NCBI GenBank assembly: GCA_039000515.1 | Contig: JBCFYV010000024.1 | Coordinates: 38,242,035-38,306,034 of the forward strand | Length of the DNA: 64,000 nucleotides | DNA from: Timema cristinae | Taxonomy: Eukaryota; Arthropoda; Insecta; Phasmatodea; Timematidae | Reading direction: 5' to 3' | Shown: positions 49,035 to 59,818 of the stretch, piece by piece | Layout: the number at the start of each line of letters is the position of its first letter | Numbering within the stretch: the first letter of the stretch is position 1 | Position numbers and translations under genes: made by a program | The notes under the pieces: generated by a model | Database searches by the model: none | What the model saw: only the letters and a program-made list of their open reading frames with translations | What the model was told of the DNA's origin: nothing

Positions 49035-49345
49035 GGTTGGCCCTGGTGGTCTTGGAATGATTTACTTTCCTCATGACTCGGTGATAGTTGTTCAAACCCA
49101 GTCCGGGTCAATGGATTTTTACTGAGCAATAATAGTTCTTAGCACAACTTCCTTCGAAGGGAAAGTAAAGTTGTCGTTCCTATGTTTATTGTGGCATTTG
49201 AAAGAAACCTGGTAACTATGTAAAATACCTTTCCCAGCAAAACTGGTAAGCCCTTTCGCGATCACTCATAGAAATTATCGTTTGGTGAATAATCAGTCTA
49301 TTCAGAAAATGAACGTTAAATGTCTTAAATAAATACAAATAAAAT
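49035..49345 (+). mobile_element. SINE family D
   Basis: The head is TTGGCCCTGGTGGTCTTGGA, with TTGTTCAAACCCAGTCCGGG as the B-box side. The body has TTAGCACAACTTCCTTCGAAGG, GAAAGTAAAGTTGTCGTTCC and TGGCATTTGAAAGAAACC. The end is AATAAATACAAATAAAAT. It matches 59509-59818 along its length but is more diverged. Confidence 0.8.
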
Positions 49346-50261
49346 ACACGAGTGTGTTTTTTGTGCATTAAAAGCTTAAACTTATTTTGGAAAGGACTTT
49401 AGGTCAGCTTTAGGTTGGTTAACTTAATTTTTTCAAGCATAACACTTCTTAGATTAAGAAAAAATAAAAATCATAAGTCCGTACAAGACTTATAATAATC
49501 CCAAGATTTCAAACAGCCACATTATGGCCTCACGATATATGATACATTTTGGAATCTATACAGATAAATTATTTCAATGAATATCCCTCTTATTTATTAT
49601 TATATTATTATTGCTATTATTATTACACCTTTTTGTATTGTTGCTAGTTTTCGCACGGAAATATTGCGAAATAAAATTTATTGGCAAAGCCAAGGGAAAT
49701 CCTCTCTAATTTCAAATGGACAAAAGCGTTGGGTGATGTACACAAAAAATTATTGTTTTTTTGTGTTGAAGCGTAGCGACAGCAAAGAGGGGCAGTAAAA
49801 AAAGGGGGTAAGTGTGGGGTGTGGGGTATCTTTTGTTCAGCCGACAGGGGGAATTGCCCAGCCTAGTGCAGTAAGCCTTGACAATGGAGAGAACAAACAG
49901 GGGTGGACCAATTTTGAGAAATAATTGCTTGTGTTACGAGTCCTAATTAAAAATTGTTATTCCAGTAAGTAATTTCCTTTTTCCTTTCATAAATTCTTTT
50001 TATAACTATCTCATATATTTTCTGCAGATATATGGACCGTTTATTTGTATCGCTATATACTTTTTTTTTTTTTAGCATTTACCAAATCTTTCCGCTTTAG
50101 TGAAAGAAAATAAATATTTTAACTGTCAAAATTAAAAAATAAATAAAGTATATTTATTAAAACTCTCACCATCATTATCGCTAACGTTTATCCGCAGTTA
50201 TGTCGAGTATGTTAAGCAAACTATTATAATTAATACTCAAAAGTAAGTACGGCAATCTAAA
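49346..50261. other. Mixed stretch with a G-rich patch
   Basis: A 73-codon plus-strand frame (49577-49798) starts in an ATT microsatellite, so its hydrophobic N-terminus is repeat-derived. A G-rich patch (49796-49860) and the motif-like words ACAATGG and AACAAACAGGGG near 49882-49905 follow. No gene is supported. Confidence 0.3.
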
Positions 50262-50472
50262 AATGAACGTATACGAACTAATTACGCCAATGTTTAGGGG
50301 ATGAGGAAGGTTTAATATAGAGCGAGTGTACCCGTATTGACGTGAAGGGTAAGTAAGAAATATTTTAAAACTCCCTCAATATACTGGACTGGGATTCGAA
50401 CATTGATCTCCCCATCAGTAGTCCATTCTATGGCAGAAGAGACGTCATGGACTAGTGGACTTCTGAAGTGGG
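50262..50472 (-). mobile_element. SINE family C, tail decayed
   Basis: In its own sense a head with AGTCCACTAGTCCATGACG is followed by the B-box-like GTTCGAATCCCAGTCCAGT, then the body GGGAGTTTTAAAATATTTC and ACCTTCCTCATCCCC. The shared tail is almost gone. It lies head-to-head with the next copy. Confidence 0.65.
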
Positions 50473-50520
50473 TGATTCAAAGTTTATTACAAGTGTGGTA
50501 CAAGGCATAAGTCTATAGGT

Positions 50521-50757
50521 TCTTCGGTGGCCGTACGGTATAAGGCGCCACTCTCGTAATAATCGAGACGAGCTGATTACAAGGATATCAAGGTTGGGTT
50601 TACTGGGTGTGAGTTTTTCTAAATGGTTTCCTATTTTCCTTCCACTAAAATGTTGGTAGATTACCTCTAAAATGTTTCCTTCTTCATCCCTAGCTCGTTT
50701 AAGTAATTATTACATATGCGTATAATCTGAACAGGTAGTAAGACGTGATTGTAAACA
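50521..50757 (+). mobile_element. SINE family C
   Basis: The head is TTCGGTGGCCGTACGGTATA with AGGCGCCACTCTCGTAATAA. The body has GTGAGTTTTTCTAAATGGTTT. The tail is GCGTATAATCTGAACAGGTA with GTAAGACGTGATTGTAAACAAA. Confidence 0.82.
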
Positions 50758-50929
50758 AAAAAACAACCAAATGTGACGAGAAACTATATTTAGGTAAAAT
50801 CATCCTCCTCATACAAAGTCAAGGATCGAACGCTTTGTTTCTTGAGTCAGAGTTATGCACATCACTACGAAACAATTTGTTTTGATTATCGCTTGAGTTT
50901 AGTAGTTATAAAAATTATAATAAATTAAA
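50758..50929. other. Short unannotated spacer
   Basis: Nothing is seen here apart from AT-rich sequence. Confidence 0.4.
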
Positions 50930-51420
50930 ATAATTATTATATTTCTCGTCGAGACATGGTATCTTGCTTGAACTGTACACGAAGGTAAAAGTTAAGCCCC
51001 ACGAGTTGTTGTTGCGACAGTGAGAAGTAATTTCTGTCAGTAGCCAGCTGTCTCCACGCCATGTTACTTCTAGAGTAACGCACCTAGACAGCTCGTCTAT
51101 TACTTCCACTGTTGTTCACTGAAGGGAAAACACGCCTTCTAGTACCTCCCCCTACTGTTCCAGTATGACAAGGAACACACTTGTGTTCCCGACCAAACTT
51201 TTCTTCGCCCAAATAACAGCCCTAGCCGCCCTTGCACCTCCCTTCCATTCCTTTTAATCTCACAGCTCCCCCTTCGCTCCCACAAGCACCAAGCCACCTG
51301 GAAGTGTCCCAATAACACACAGGTCATCAATCTTTGACTTCGTACTTTAGGTGAAGTCGCTGTCATTTTCAAACTATTCACTTGTTCAAAGAAAAGGCAG
51401 AACATGTCTGTACCATTGTT
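50930..51420 (-). other. Less AT-rich island, possible gene remnant
   Basis: Both halves are noticeably richer in G+C than the surroundings and match none of the repeats here. Minus-strand frames of 88 codons (51139-51405, contains LLGHFQVAWCLWERRGSCEI) and 64 codons (50915-51109) lie in different phases. Plus-strand C-rich composition at 51140-51260 explains part of this. I do not recognise any product. A regulatory or untranslated-exon role is possible but not shown. Confidence 0.18.
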
Positions 51421-51644
51421 GTGAATGTTACAAACACATTAATAAAGAAAAACATTTGGACTGAATGATCAATTAAACAAAATAGTAATTTTTTAAGGAA
51501 ATTATATAGAATCAAATCACTGTTATGGCCTATTTTATTTTAGTACTTGTAAAATAAGATATTTATCAAACGTACAATTTATCAATTAATAATTTGAAAA
51601 TATTACTAAATAAACAATTCTAATATTTTATCATTTCTATCCAT

Positions 51645-51950
51645 ACTAATAAAATTAAAAGTGCGTCTCTCTGTCTCAGTATTGCGAGATATATACAGTA
51701 CGCAGAGGGTTAACATTTTAAACATAAAAGCACCTATGTACAAAGATGTAGGTACACTTTGAAGCTAGAATTTTAATTTTTTCTTTAAATTTAATTTTTA
51801 TTTATTAAAAACTAGGTCGGAATAAATAAAATGAAAAATAATAACTGTTTGTATTTGCTTGAAGCAACGACAATCTTTGCCCTTTGCACTACTTTGCATG
51901 GTTACCCCGGGGCAAGGCTTAGTAAGCTACTTCTGCTAGTTTTTAATAAT
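51645..51950 (-). repeat. Arthropod-type dispersed repeat, minus orientation
   Basis: CATACTAATAAAATTAAAAG followed by TGCGTCTCTCTGTCTC is the inverse of the ATTAGTATAGAT-type end. GGGGCAAGGCTTAGTAAGC and CTGCTAGTTT lie at the other side. This is the usual layout of the same repeat group as 34211 and 57061, in opposite orientation and diverged. Confidence 0.5.
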
Positions 51951-52679
51951 TTTGAAAATATTCCTAAAAAAAGAAAATAAACATTTGAAAAAGGCCACAT
52001 GTATGTACGCTGTATAAAAAAAAGTTCTATTGAAATTAATCAATGAAAGTATAATTCTAAATTATATAGGGCCTATTTTTAATTTATGAACTAGTTTATT
52101 GAAAGTAAAGTTAGCTACAATAAAAGGTTTAGCTTCTGGTTAATTAAATCACTTTTTTGGGCGTATTTTAAAACCGCATAGGGGTCCAATAAAACTCATC
52201 GGTCCGATGAAATACCATCTTTCTAACAGATAATCTTTAGTGTGTGTTTCTGCACTCGACTGCATAACAACGGAATGTAGGTCATCTTTTGAGAATATAA
52301 AAAATGTTGCTATAAAAGATAAGCTTTTGAAATATTGTGTTGGATTAGTGAGCGCTGTGTAAATATCTGAAAAGGGAATTAAAAGTTGACTATGTTTTTA
52401 AAGAAGACAGGATGCTATTTTAATATATTATCTTTGTTATAAAAGTGGATTTCAATTAAATATATTTAAAATTAAAACAAAAGAATGTGTATATGACTTT
52501 TTTGTATATAAAATGTACAGTAAGTCGTCTTTCTTATGTCTTATTTAAAAAGTGACGTTGCAATATTAACCTACTAAAATAATAATTTGAAAGTGCGTAT
52601 TATTTAATTATTATTAATAATTTATGTACGATACTATTGTATGCACTGCAATGCGATTCAATAAGCAATAAAGAGTTAA
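51951..52679. other. AT-rich stretch, nothing recognised
   Basis: No frame, RNA gene or repeat is supported. Confidence 0.35.
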
Positions 52680-52926
52680 ACCCGCCTCGGTAGCGTAGGT
52701 AGCAAACACGTTGGTTTCGTGTTGAGCTAGACTGCTGAGAATGGGGAGATTGAGGTTTGAATCTCGGTCGGATGAATTGGAATGGTTTTTCCATAAATAG
52801 TTTTCCACCCTCTCCAACACAAAAATGGGTTCACTTCCTCTAAATTCAACCTTCCCAATTCCTAGCCCCCTAGAGTAATTATTACTCAAGCGTATAACCC
52901 GAACGGGTAGTAAGACGTAGTGCTAA
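52680..52926 (+). mobile_element. SINE family B, full length
   Basis: The head is CCCGCCTCGGTAGCGTAGG with TAGCAAACACGTTGG and B box GGTTTGAATCTCGG. The body has ATAGTTTTCCACCCTCTCC and TTCCTCTAAATTCAACC. The tail is CCCGAACGGGTAGTAAG plus GCTAAAAATAG. An imperfect target duplication (TAAAGAGTTAAA before, TAAAGTGTTTAA after) is likely. Confidence 0.9.
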
Positions 52927-53194
52927 AAATAGTAAAGTGTTTAATTTGTGTAGTTAATATATGTTTACACAAAAGCGAATATGTTGAATAAAAATATTAG
53001 AGCTATTTTGTTGATTGTCAGCCATCTTAATCTAAAATAAATCCAAATTCTAGTTTCTCCATTCAACTTTATCCGAACTAAAGCAAGATGTCATGAAATA
53101 TTATTGAATATATTTTATTTTATCGAATATATTTAGCATATGGAATATTCAGTTTTTCATCCTAATAAGTAGACTTTTACTTAACATACATTAC

Positions 53195-53460
53195 TGTTTC
53201 CAGCCTATGGCCTGGGTAGGTTTTTTTTCAAGTCATATATTTGTCCACTTCCATCTGGATAGGCCTGTTGTAGCCACATATGCCTTATAATCTAACTTAA
53301 GACTAGGATCGGCAAAGCATCCAGTCCCCAGTCGTTAATTTATCAATGTGAAAAGGTAAATTCATTATTTAATGAATGATAAATTTTTGGCCATGCCAGG
53401 AATTGAACCCGGGACCCTTAGCAGACACGCTACGACTGCGCTAAAGTATCAGACTTAAAA
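53195..53460 (-). mobile_element. tRNA-derived SINE-like repeat
   Basis: On the minus strand the head is TTTAGCGCAGTCGTAGCG then GGTCCCGGGTTCAATTCC and TGGCATGGCC, giving clear A- and B-box matches (TAGCGCAGTCG, GGTTCAATTCC). A body of about 200 bp follows, ending near GGCCATAGGCTGG. The CCCGAACGGG tail is absent. Relation to the 31507 repeat is possible but weak. Confidence 0.6.
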
Positions 53461-53527
53461 TAGACTAACTATCCACCAATTACCTTTGATTCACCAAAAT
53501 ATTAAAACGTCATTGGAAATATTCTTT

Positions 53528-53960
53528 AAATTTAAAAATGACAGCTGGACACGGGAATTGAACCCGTGATCTCATGATATATGGATTCAAACAGTTGTCA
53601 TTGTATATTTGGCAGCAGAAAGCCAACTACTAAGTTGAAAATGGCTGCGTAATCTGATAGCTCGTGATCTTAATTAATCCCACTTATGTATTTGACGAGC
53701 TCCACAAGTCCATCACAGACTATGCCTTAAAAAACGAGTGAAGAATTACCTTGGACGCGAGACTATTCCTGAATAGCTCATTGGTTAAAGCATTGAGGTA
53801 CTTAGAAAAATGTCCCGGGTTTAATTCCCATGTGCAGGTTTCATTTTTAAATTTACTGGATTTAGATTCGGCCATAACCGTAACTATCAAAAATAATAGT
53901 TTTGCTATCTAATCCATCGTTAGTTGACATGATATGTGCATTTGTTGATTTCGTTGAGTA
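53528..53960. mobile_element. Palindromic composite repeat with tRNA-like arms
   Basis: AAATTTAAAAATGACAGCTG and GGACACGGGAATTGAACCCG (53528-53567) are the imperfect inverse of 53811-53854. Both arms are tRNA 3'-half-like, so the element presents one minus-strand and one plus-strand B-box region. The right one is a longer tRNA-like unit at 53769-53838 (AATAGCTCATTGGTTAAAGC ... GGGTTTAATTCCC). The middle module (about 53600-53760) and the outer right flank (CGGCCATAACCG, AATAATAGTTTTG, TAATCC) recur at 14690-15400. Confidence 0.65.
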
Positions 53961-54081
53961 TATAGATTTTATAATAATTTTTAATAAAAAATCTGAATGT
54001 TGTATCTAAGTCCATAGTAAAATATTACTGTATTATATATCAAAATATATTACTGGCCTAGCACTAAGAATGCATGAGCTA

Positions 54082-54724
54082 GGGCTATTGAGGAAGATGG
54101 ATAGACAGGGGCTATTGAGGAAGGATGGATAGACAGGGCTATTTAGGAAGAAAGGATAGACAGGGGCTATTGAGGAAGAGATGGAGACAGGGTTATTGAG
54201 GAAAGATGGATAGACAGGGGCTATTGAGGAAGAGATGGATAGACAGGGGCTATTGAGGAGAGATGGAGAGATAGGGCTATTGAGGAAGAGTGGATAACAG
54301 GGGCTATTGAGGAAGAGATGGATAGACAGGGCTATTGAGGAAGAGAGGATAGACAGGGCTATTGAGGAAGAGAGGGATAGACAGGGGCTATTGAGGAAGA
54401 GATGGATAGACAGGGGCTATTGAGGAAGAGATGGAGAGACAGGGGTTATTGAGGAAGAGATGGAGAGCAGGGCTATTGAGAGAGATGGAAGACAGGGGCT
54501 ATTGAGGAAGAGATGGATAGACAGGGGCTATTGAGGAAGATATGGATAGACAGGGGCTATTGAGAAGAGATGGATAGACAGGGCTATGAGGAAGAGATGG
54601 AGAGACAGGGGATATTGAGGAAGAGAGGAGAGACAGGGCTATGAGGAAGAGAGGATAGACAGGGGCTATTGAGGAAGAGATGGATAGACAGGGGCTATTG
54701 AGGAAGAGATGGAGACACAGGGGT
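54082..54724. repeat. 23-copy ~30-bp minisatellite
   Basis: Twenty-three units of the form GGGGCTATTGAGGAAGAGAT followed by GGATAGACAG run head to tail. Units are 25 to 30 bp. Most differences are single-base losses in G or A runs, or TAGACAG / GAGACAG swaps. It lies directly upstream of a MITE, with about 100 bp between them. Confidence 0.97.
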
Positions 54725-54820
54725 AACTTTCGATTATTACTGAAGAGAAGGTAAATAAGAAGAATAAAAACTTAGTTTATTCACATCCCTTGAGTCTTAC
54801 TTTGCTAAAATTAATATATC

Positions 54821-55057
54821 TACAGTAGCCCCATGGCTTCTTTGGTGCTGACTTGACACTCACAGTGATTCTGACAGTTAACATTTAGTTATATACCTAA
54901 ATGTTGACTGTTAGAAGGGACAGCTGCTAAACACATGTTTTTGCAGATCATATGGTTCTGCGTAGGGATACATAATTTGGTCTGGTAGCCTTTCAAAGAT
55001 TTTAGTTGTCAGCTGTGAGCTGTCAGTCAGCACCAAAGAAGCCATGGGGCTACTGTA
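54821..55057. mobile_element. MITE with perfect 33-bp inverted ends
   Basis: TACAGTAGCCCCATGGCTTC plus TTTGGTGCTGACT (54821-54853) is exactly the inverse of 55025-55057. Imperfect pairing continues inward (GACACTCACAG with GACAGCTCACAG), and the centre is itself a hairpin (CTGACAGTTAACATTTAG against CTAAATGTTGACTGTTAG). If the outer TA is the target duplication, the element is 54823-55055, starting CAGTAGCCCC. TA targets and CAG starts fit Tc1/mariner/pogo-type parents. No transposase is encoded. Confidence 0.92.
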
Positions 55058-55170
55058 CGTGTATGAATTTAATGATACGTAAATATATTTTAGTACACAG
55101 CAAGCAATAATTTAAAAAAAAAATATAGCTGAAGCCTTTTACTATTCTTTAAGATTTTTTTCATTTATTT

Positions 55171-55203
55171 ACAACCCGAATGGGTATTAAGACACGGTCA
55201 TTA
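55171..55203 (+). mobile_element. Orphan shared-tail fragment
   Basis: AACCCGAATGGGTATTAAGACACGG followed by TCATTAAAA is the SINE tail with three or so changes and no body. Confidence 0.6.
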
Positions 55204-55459
55204 AAATTACAAAAAGCTTGTAAGTGGTTTTAATTGTGCTGTCCTACTCATAATTAATCCAAATAAATGTGTGTTTGTGGGGAATCAATGTCTTAAAGAT
55301 ATTCCTAATAGTTCAAAGTTATCACTTTATTAAATATTTTAGTCCTTGTTAATTTAATTTTTTAACTATAATCTACTTTTATACTAACTTCTAAATGATG
55401 ATAATATATAATGTGTTAAAATAAGTATTTAATAAAATAAATTATGAATTTTCATCTAG

Positions 55460-55706
55460 TTTTTACCACCATGTCTTCTCACCTTTTGGGTTATATGCAA
55501 ACGTACTAATTATGCTAATGTGCTAAGGATAAGAAAGGTTAAATTTAGAGTAAGTGTTTCAACATTTTATTGGAGGTAGAGTGTAAACCGAGTTATAAAG
55601 AAACCCCCTCAATCCACCCAACCAGAATTTAACTCTAAATCTCCACATTTTCAAAAGTCTAGTTAATTAAAAATTGACGCCTTGAACAATGTGACCACCA
55701 AAAAGA
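55460..55706 (-). mobile_element. SINE family C
   Basis: In its own sense: head GGTGGTCACATTGTTCAAGG, degraded B box, body GGTTTCTTTATAACTCGG, ACACTTACTCTAAATTTAACC and CTTATCCTTAGCACATTAGC, tail ACCCAAAAGGTGAGAAGACATGG. Moderately diverged. Confidence 0.72.
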
Positions 55707-57060
55707 TACACTATTCATTATATCAAAATATATTTCACTGCACTTTATCACTTACCCTTAGCTTATTATAATATATTATTAATCGTCGAATAGTCATAAG
55801 TAGTGTTCTATTCATGAGAGTTATCGGAATCTCTAATATCAGGAGACATTTTAATATGCAATAATGATTACACACGCAAATAACCGTTATATATTGCAAA
55901 CAATACTTAATACGTCACTAATAAAGTCAGGTGGTATGTATTATAGCAATAACTCCATTATTTTATGTCTACAATGACCCACGCATTCATGTTAATCATA
56001 GTGAGTAATTGATCTGTGTTAGCTATGTGTACTTAGGACTATAATTACACATGGATTTTATATCGCTGAGTGACTGTTTACTGGGATTAATTATATAAAT
56101 TATGTTGCAGTGTTTTTATATTCTTCACAATCACTTAAAAATGCTAGAAAAAATATAATTAAAAGGGTGAATAACATAGTATTTGTAAATAAAAGATGTT
56201 TATTAATATTACGTTATAATTACCTTACATTATATTTCATAATATATTAATTTTACTAATATTATGAGAAACAAATTTTTATCTAACCATATATTTACCT
56301 TATTTTTATTGTAAGGTCTTATTTTCAACCTTAATCTTTATATTATTTTGGCATTATATTATTCATAATTATTTTTTTAAGAGAGCTAAAGGTATTTAAT
56401 TCGATCTTGAATTTTGATAGGCCTATTATTTGAATTTAAAATGTGTTATTGCAATGGAAAATATTGATAAACCTCATGTGGAAGTAATTTTAAGTTAATT
56501 TGTTGGACACATTAAAGGAAATCGTCACTACCCGAATCGCTTTCCAACTGCGTAAATTCTAGAGATGGGCAATAAATCACCGATGGTGACACTTTCGCCT
56601 ATAATTTTTGGTCACCGACACTTCCAATTATTCTATTACAAAAATATTTGTTATTGAAACATTTTTATGGCAGATATAAGCAAAAATCAGTGGGCTGGGC
56701 CAAGTTTACGCCAACCTACTGGTTTTGGCTTTCTCACCAGTCTAATTTGTTAAAAAAAAAAACTATCCAATTTGGTTAGCTATCAGTATAAGCTTTTAAT
56801 ATAATATCAATTAATTTTCTACTGAGAATATTCTTTAGGAGAAATTCAAACTTTCATACTAAAGACATTTAAATAAGAACAGAAACTTCGCCAGAGTAAC
56901 TCCATGCACTTAAAGCTAGTTTTAGATTTAAGACTCAAACTATAAGCCACGTGAAAACTTGTGTGGGTAGTTCCAAAATCAAGAAACACAGGAAACTGAA
57001 ACTTAGCATGTGTATTAGTATGAAACCTTAGGATGCACAACTTTGGTAACTTTATTTTAA
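55707..57060. other. AT-rich stretch, no gene seen
   Basis: Nothing is supported. The 64-codon minus-strand frame at 56846-57040 is unrecognised. Confidence 0.35.
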
Positions 57061-57755
57061 ACTAGCCCCCTTCCCCGTAAAAAAAATTTTTTTAAAAGAA
57101 TCCTGTAAAACAAAGCTTCAAATCATCCAACATGTCAATATAAAAACAATTTTTTTTTTACTTACTTTTTTGAAAATACAGTCCTACCATCACTGTATAG
57201 CCCCCTCCCTCTTTTTATCCTCCCTCCTATTTTCATCTCATTCCTCTTTCCTCACCACTACGAGGTGGGGGGGGGGGAACCTTTCACCAACCCCAATTTC
57301 CCTTCAACTTTTTTTTCCAACGAATATAAAATATACTATCGACATTTTTATAAGGAATAAATTAAATTTTCAAAATAAAATATAGCCTATGTTACTCGCT
57401 GATAATGTAGCTTTATATTGGTGAAAGAATTTTTTAAATCGGTCCAGTAGTTTTTGAGTTTATCCATTACAAACAAAAAAAAATCAAATCTTTCCTCTTT
57501 ATAATATTAGTAAACGGCACAGATTTATTTGATTACCAAACCCTTCCTTCACCTCTGACAAGACATCTTGTGAATGTGGGGAATGCCAGGCCTCCACCGT
57601 GGTTCGGATTCCACGTTAAACGTAGGTCCTCCATTTCATCTCACACTCACCCTACCATTACACATTACCGTAAGTGCGTACAAGCCGAACGGGTAGTAAG
57701 ACGCGGTGCTAATAATAATAATAATAATAATAATAGTATAGATTAGTATAATGTG
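57061..57755 (+). repeat. Arthropod-type dispersed repeat, split by a SINE
   Basis: The repeat opens ACTAGCCCCCTTCCCCG and contains AATCGGTCCAGTAGTTTTTG and TTTATCCATTACAAAC. It ends CCTCTTTATAATATTAGTA, which resumes after the SINE as TATAGATTAGTATAATG. This 3' string is very common in insect and other arthropod genomes. A C-rich tract with a G run (57180-57300) lies inside. Class not assigned. Confidence 0.7.
57513..57733 (+). mobile_element. SINE family A, truncated in the tRNA head
   Basis: The copy starts at the 3' edge of the head (CGGCACAGATTTATTTG), keeps the full body and ends with tail and AAT run. TAGTA at 57508-57512 and 57734-57738 is the likely target duplication, inside the ATTAGTATAGAT end of the host repeat. 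One base change (TACAAGCCGAACGGG) is seen in the tail. Confidence 0.92.
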
Positions 57756-59508
57756 AGTCAGATGCCTAAATAGTATTTGGTCCCTTCTGAAGTAACCTTT
57801 AATTAGAAATATATAAAGAGAAAAACATGCACTTATTGAATTATGTTATCTATTTTTCCAACGAAATTATTATGCATTTGTCATCGCGACAACCGAATCA
57901 GTTAGCTAAACAAACAAACATATAATACGAAAACTTTGTATGCTTTACGTACTTAGGCCATATCTTAGTTTGTACTTTTACACATGATTTATACCGGGAG
58001 TATTAAACCACGTGATCACTGCTGTTGGTAGTTCCATATCCCATTTAAGGACCGTGGCAAAACTGCACTCGGGATCTAATTTTTTATATTTAAAGCGAGC
58101 CTAATGCCCTGGATATCGTAACTACCAGTTCAGCTAGTTTAAAACTAAAGACGCTTATAAGACTGATACTGGACTTAACACAAGTAGAAAGAAAAAAGTA
58201 AGGGTATAATGGTTTTTTCTTTTAACTTTTTCATATTGTATAACGATCTTAAGGACGTAAACCTTTGGACTGCCAGTCCGTGATGTTGAAAAGCTATCAA
58301 ATACTCTTCACTATCAGTATGTGCTGTTAAACATAGTAGTGATTATTTTTCTACCCATGCAACACCAGTATATTACAGTTAGTATAAATCAAATAAAACA
58401 TTTTTTGTAATGCCAAATTTTAGTGACTTGCAATCAATGTAGGTATTCGAAAGATGGCTCCCTATAAATGTAATGGTTTAATTTCGTGATGAGGCACATT
58501 TATTCATTATTAAAGATTAAAGTCGTAAGTCAAGACCTGATTATTTATTTGGTTATGCTCCGCAATTTAAAAACTTTCGGTCTGTCAATATTTACAATAA
58601 TTATGTAAGAATGTCGATTATAAAACAAAAACAAAACTTACCCTCAATTACCAGAAAACAAGTGCGAAACAATTCAAGGAACAACAACCTTATCATACCC
58701 AAACGGGCCACCAAACCCGATATACTTGTCAAATACATTCTAATTTACCACCGATGTGGGTTACCGAAAAATTATTTATCGTAATTATTGGATTAAACTT
58801 TTAGTATTTTCACAAATAAAATATAATTTATAAATATATTAAATCCGGCAATAAAACTACACTAGTAATTAAATTAGTTGATATTAATAAAATAGAAAAA
58901 CAAACATTTATAATAAATTATTTATTACTCATGTGTGTTAAGTTTGAAATAATAAATCCAGAAAAAACTTTACATTTCAACTAAAACTTCTTACTTCTTA
59001 TGAACTGAGGATAGATGATAACGGATATTTATTTCGGTCGAAGTCACATCCACTTTACTTGTGATTCACAGATATCTGTTGTCACCGAGAATGAGGTGAA
59101 CTAATGAAATACTGAAATGATCTGCAACGTGTTAGAATGTTGTTTTTTTCACTTCCCACCCATCTCGGTGTAGGAATTGAGGGATAGAAATACCCATACT
59201 GCTAGAAACACACGTAACAGATGTTGCTGACAGCAGGAGAAAGAAGTTACAGTACCTCTTGTGCTTGTTCTAACGGCGAACACACTATAATTCTGTCAGC
59301 AAGTTAACTCGCTTTTTTTTCAACACCAAACAAATGTAACAGGGGAAAGGAGAGAGACATTTTTCGTTCTCATACACCATTTCCGGTATAAATGAAGGCC
59401 ACCCTACGTGTAGCAGACGTTTGTGACTCCACTGAACATTCACAATGTGTTTCTTATATGAATAACTCTTTTCCCCACAACGGCTGTTTTAGGGCTTAAT
59501 ATTGATTT
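57756..59508. other. Stretch with a less AT-rich segment, no gene seen
   Basis: A tRNA-like word set (TAGCTGAACTGGTAG on the minus strand near 58120) has no matching B box. Positions 59030-59470 are more mixed in composition and match no repeat here; no frame is supported. Confidence 0.3.
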
Positions 59509-59818
59509 GTTCGACCTCGGTGGCCTAAGGGTAAAGTGCTAGCCTCAAAACCAGATACTCGTGGAGTCAAGCCCAACCGGGGTTGACGGATATTTTTTAG
59601 GTGATAAAAATCCGTAGCACAATTTCCTTCGGGAGGGAAGTAAAGCCGTTCGTCCCATGTCAATTGTGACATGTGAAAGAACCCTAGAAGTTGTGTGAAA
59701 ATATATTCATCCTCAAAATTTGTAGACTCGTTTTCTCTCACTAATAGAAATCTTCATCTACTGATAAAATAATCCGTTCCGGAAAGTGAAAATTAAATAT
59801 ATCAAATAATAAATAAAT
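59509..59818 (+). mobile_element. SINE family D, best copy
   Basis: The head is GACCTCGGTGGCCTAAGGG, then TAAAGTGCTAGCCTC and GGAGTCAAGCCCAACCGGGG. The body has CCGTAGCACAATTTCCTTCGG, GGGAAGTAAAGCCG, TGTCAATTGTGACATGTG and AAAGAACCC. The tail is an AATAAATAAAT repeat. The 81-codon minus-strand frame over it is the antisense of the repeat. Confidence 0.85.

Noticed and set aside
49577..49798. 73-codon frame with a membrane-like N-terminus
   Set aside because: The hydrophobic part is translated from an ATT microsatellite.
54082..54724. CRISPR-like array
   Set aside because: The units are contiguous with no unique spacers, and the genome is an animal one; it is a minisatellite.
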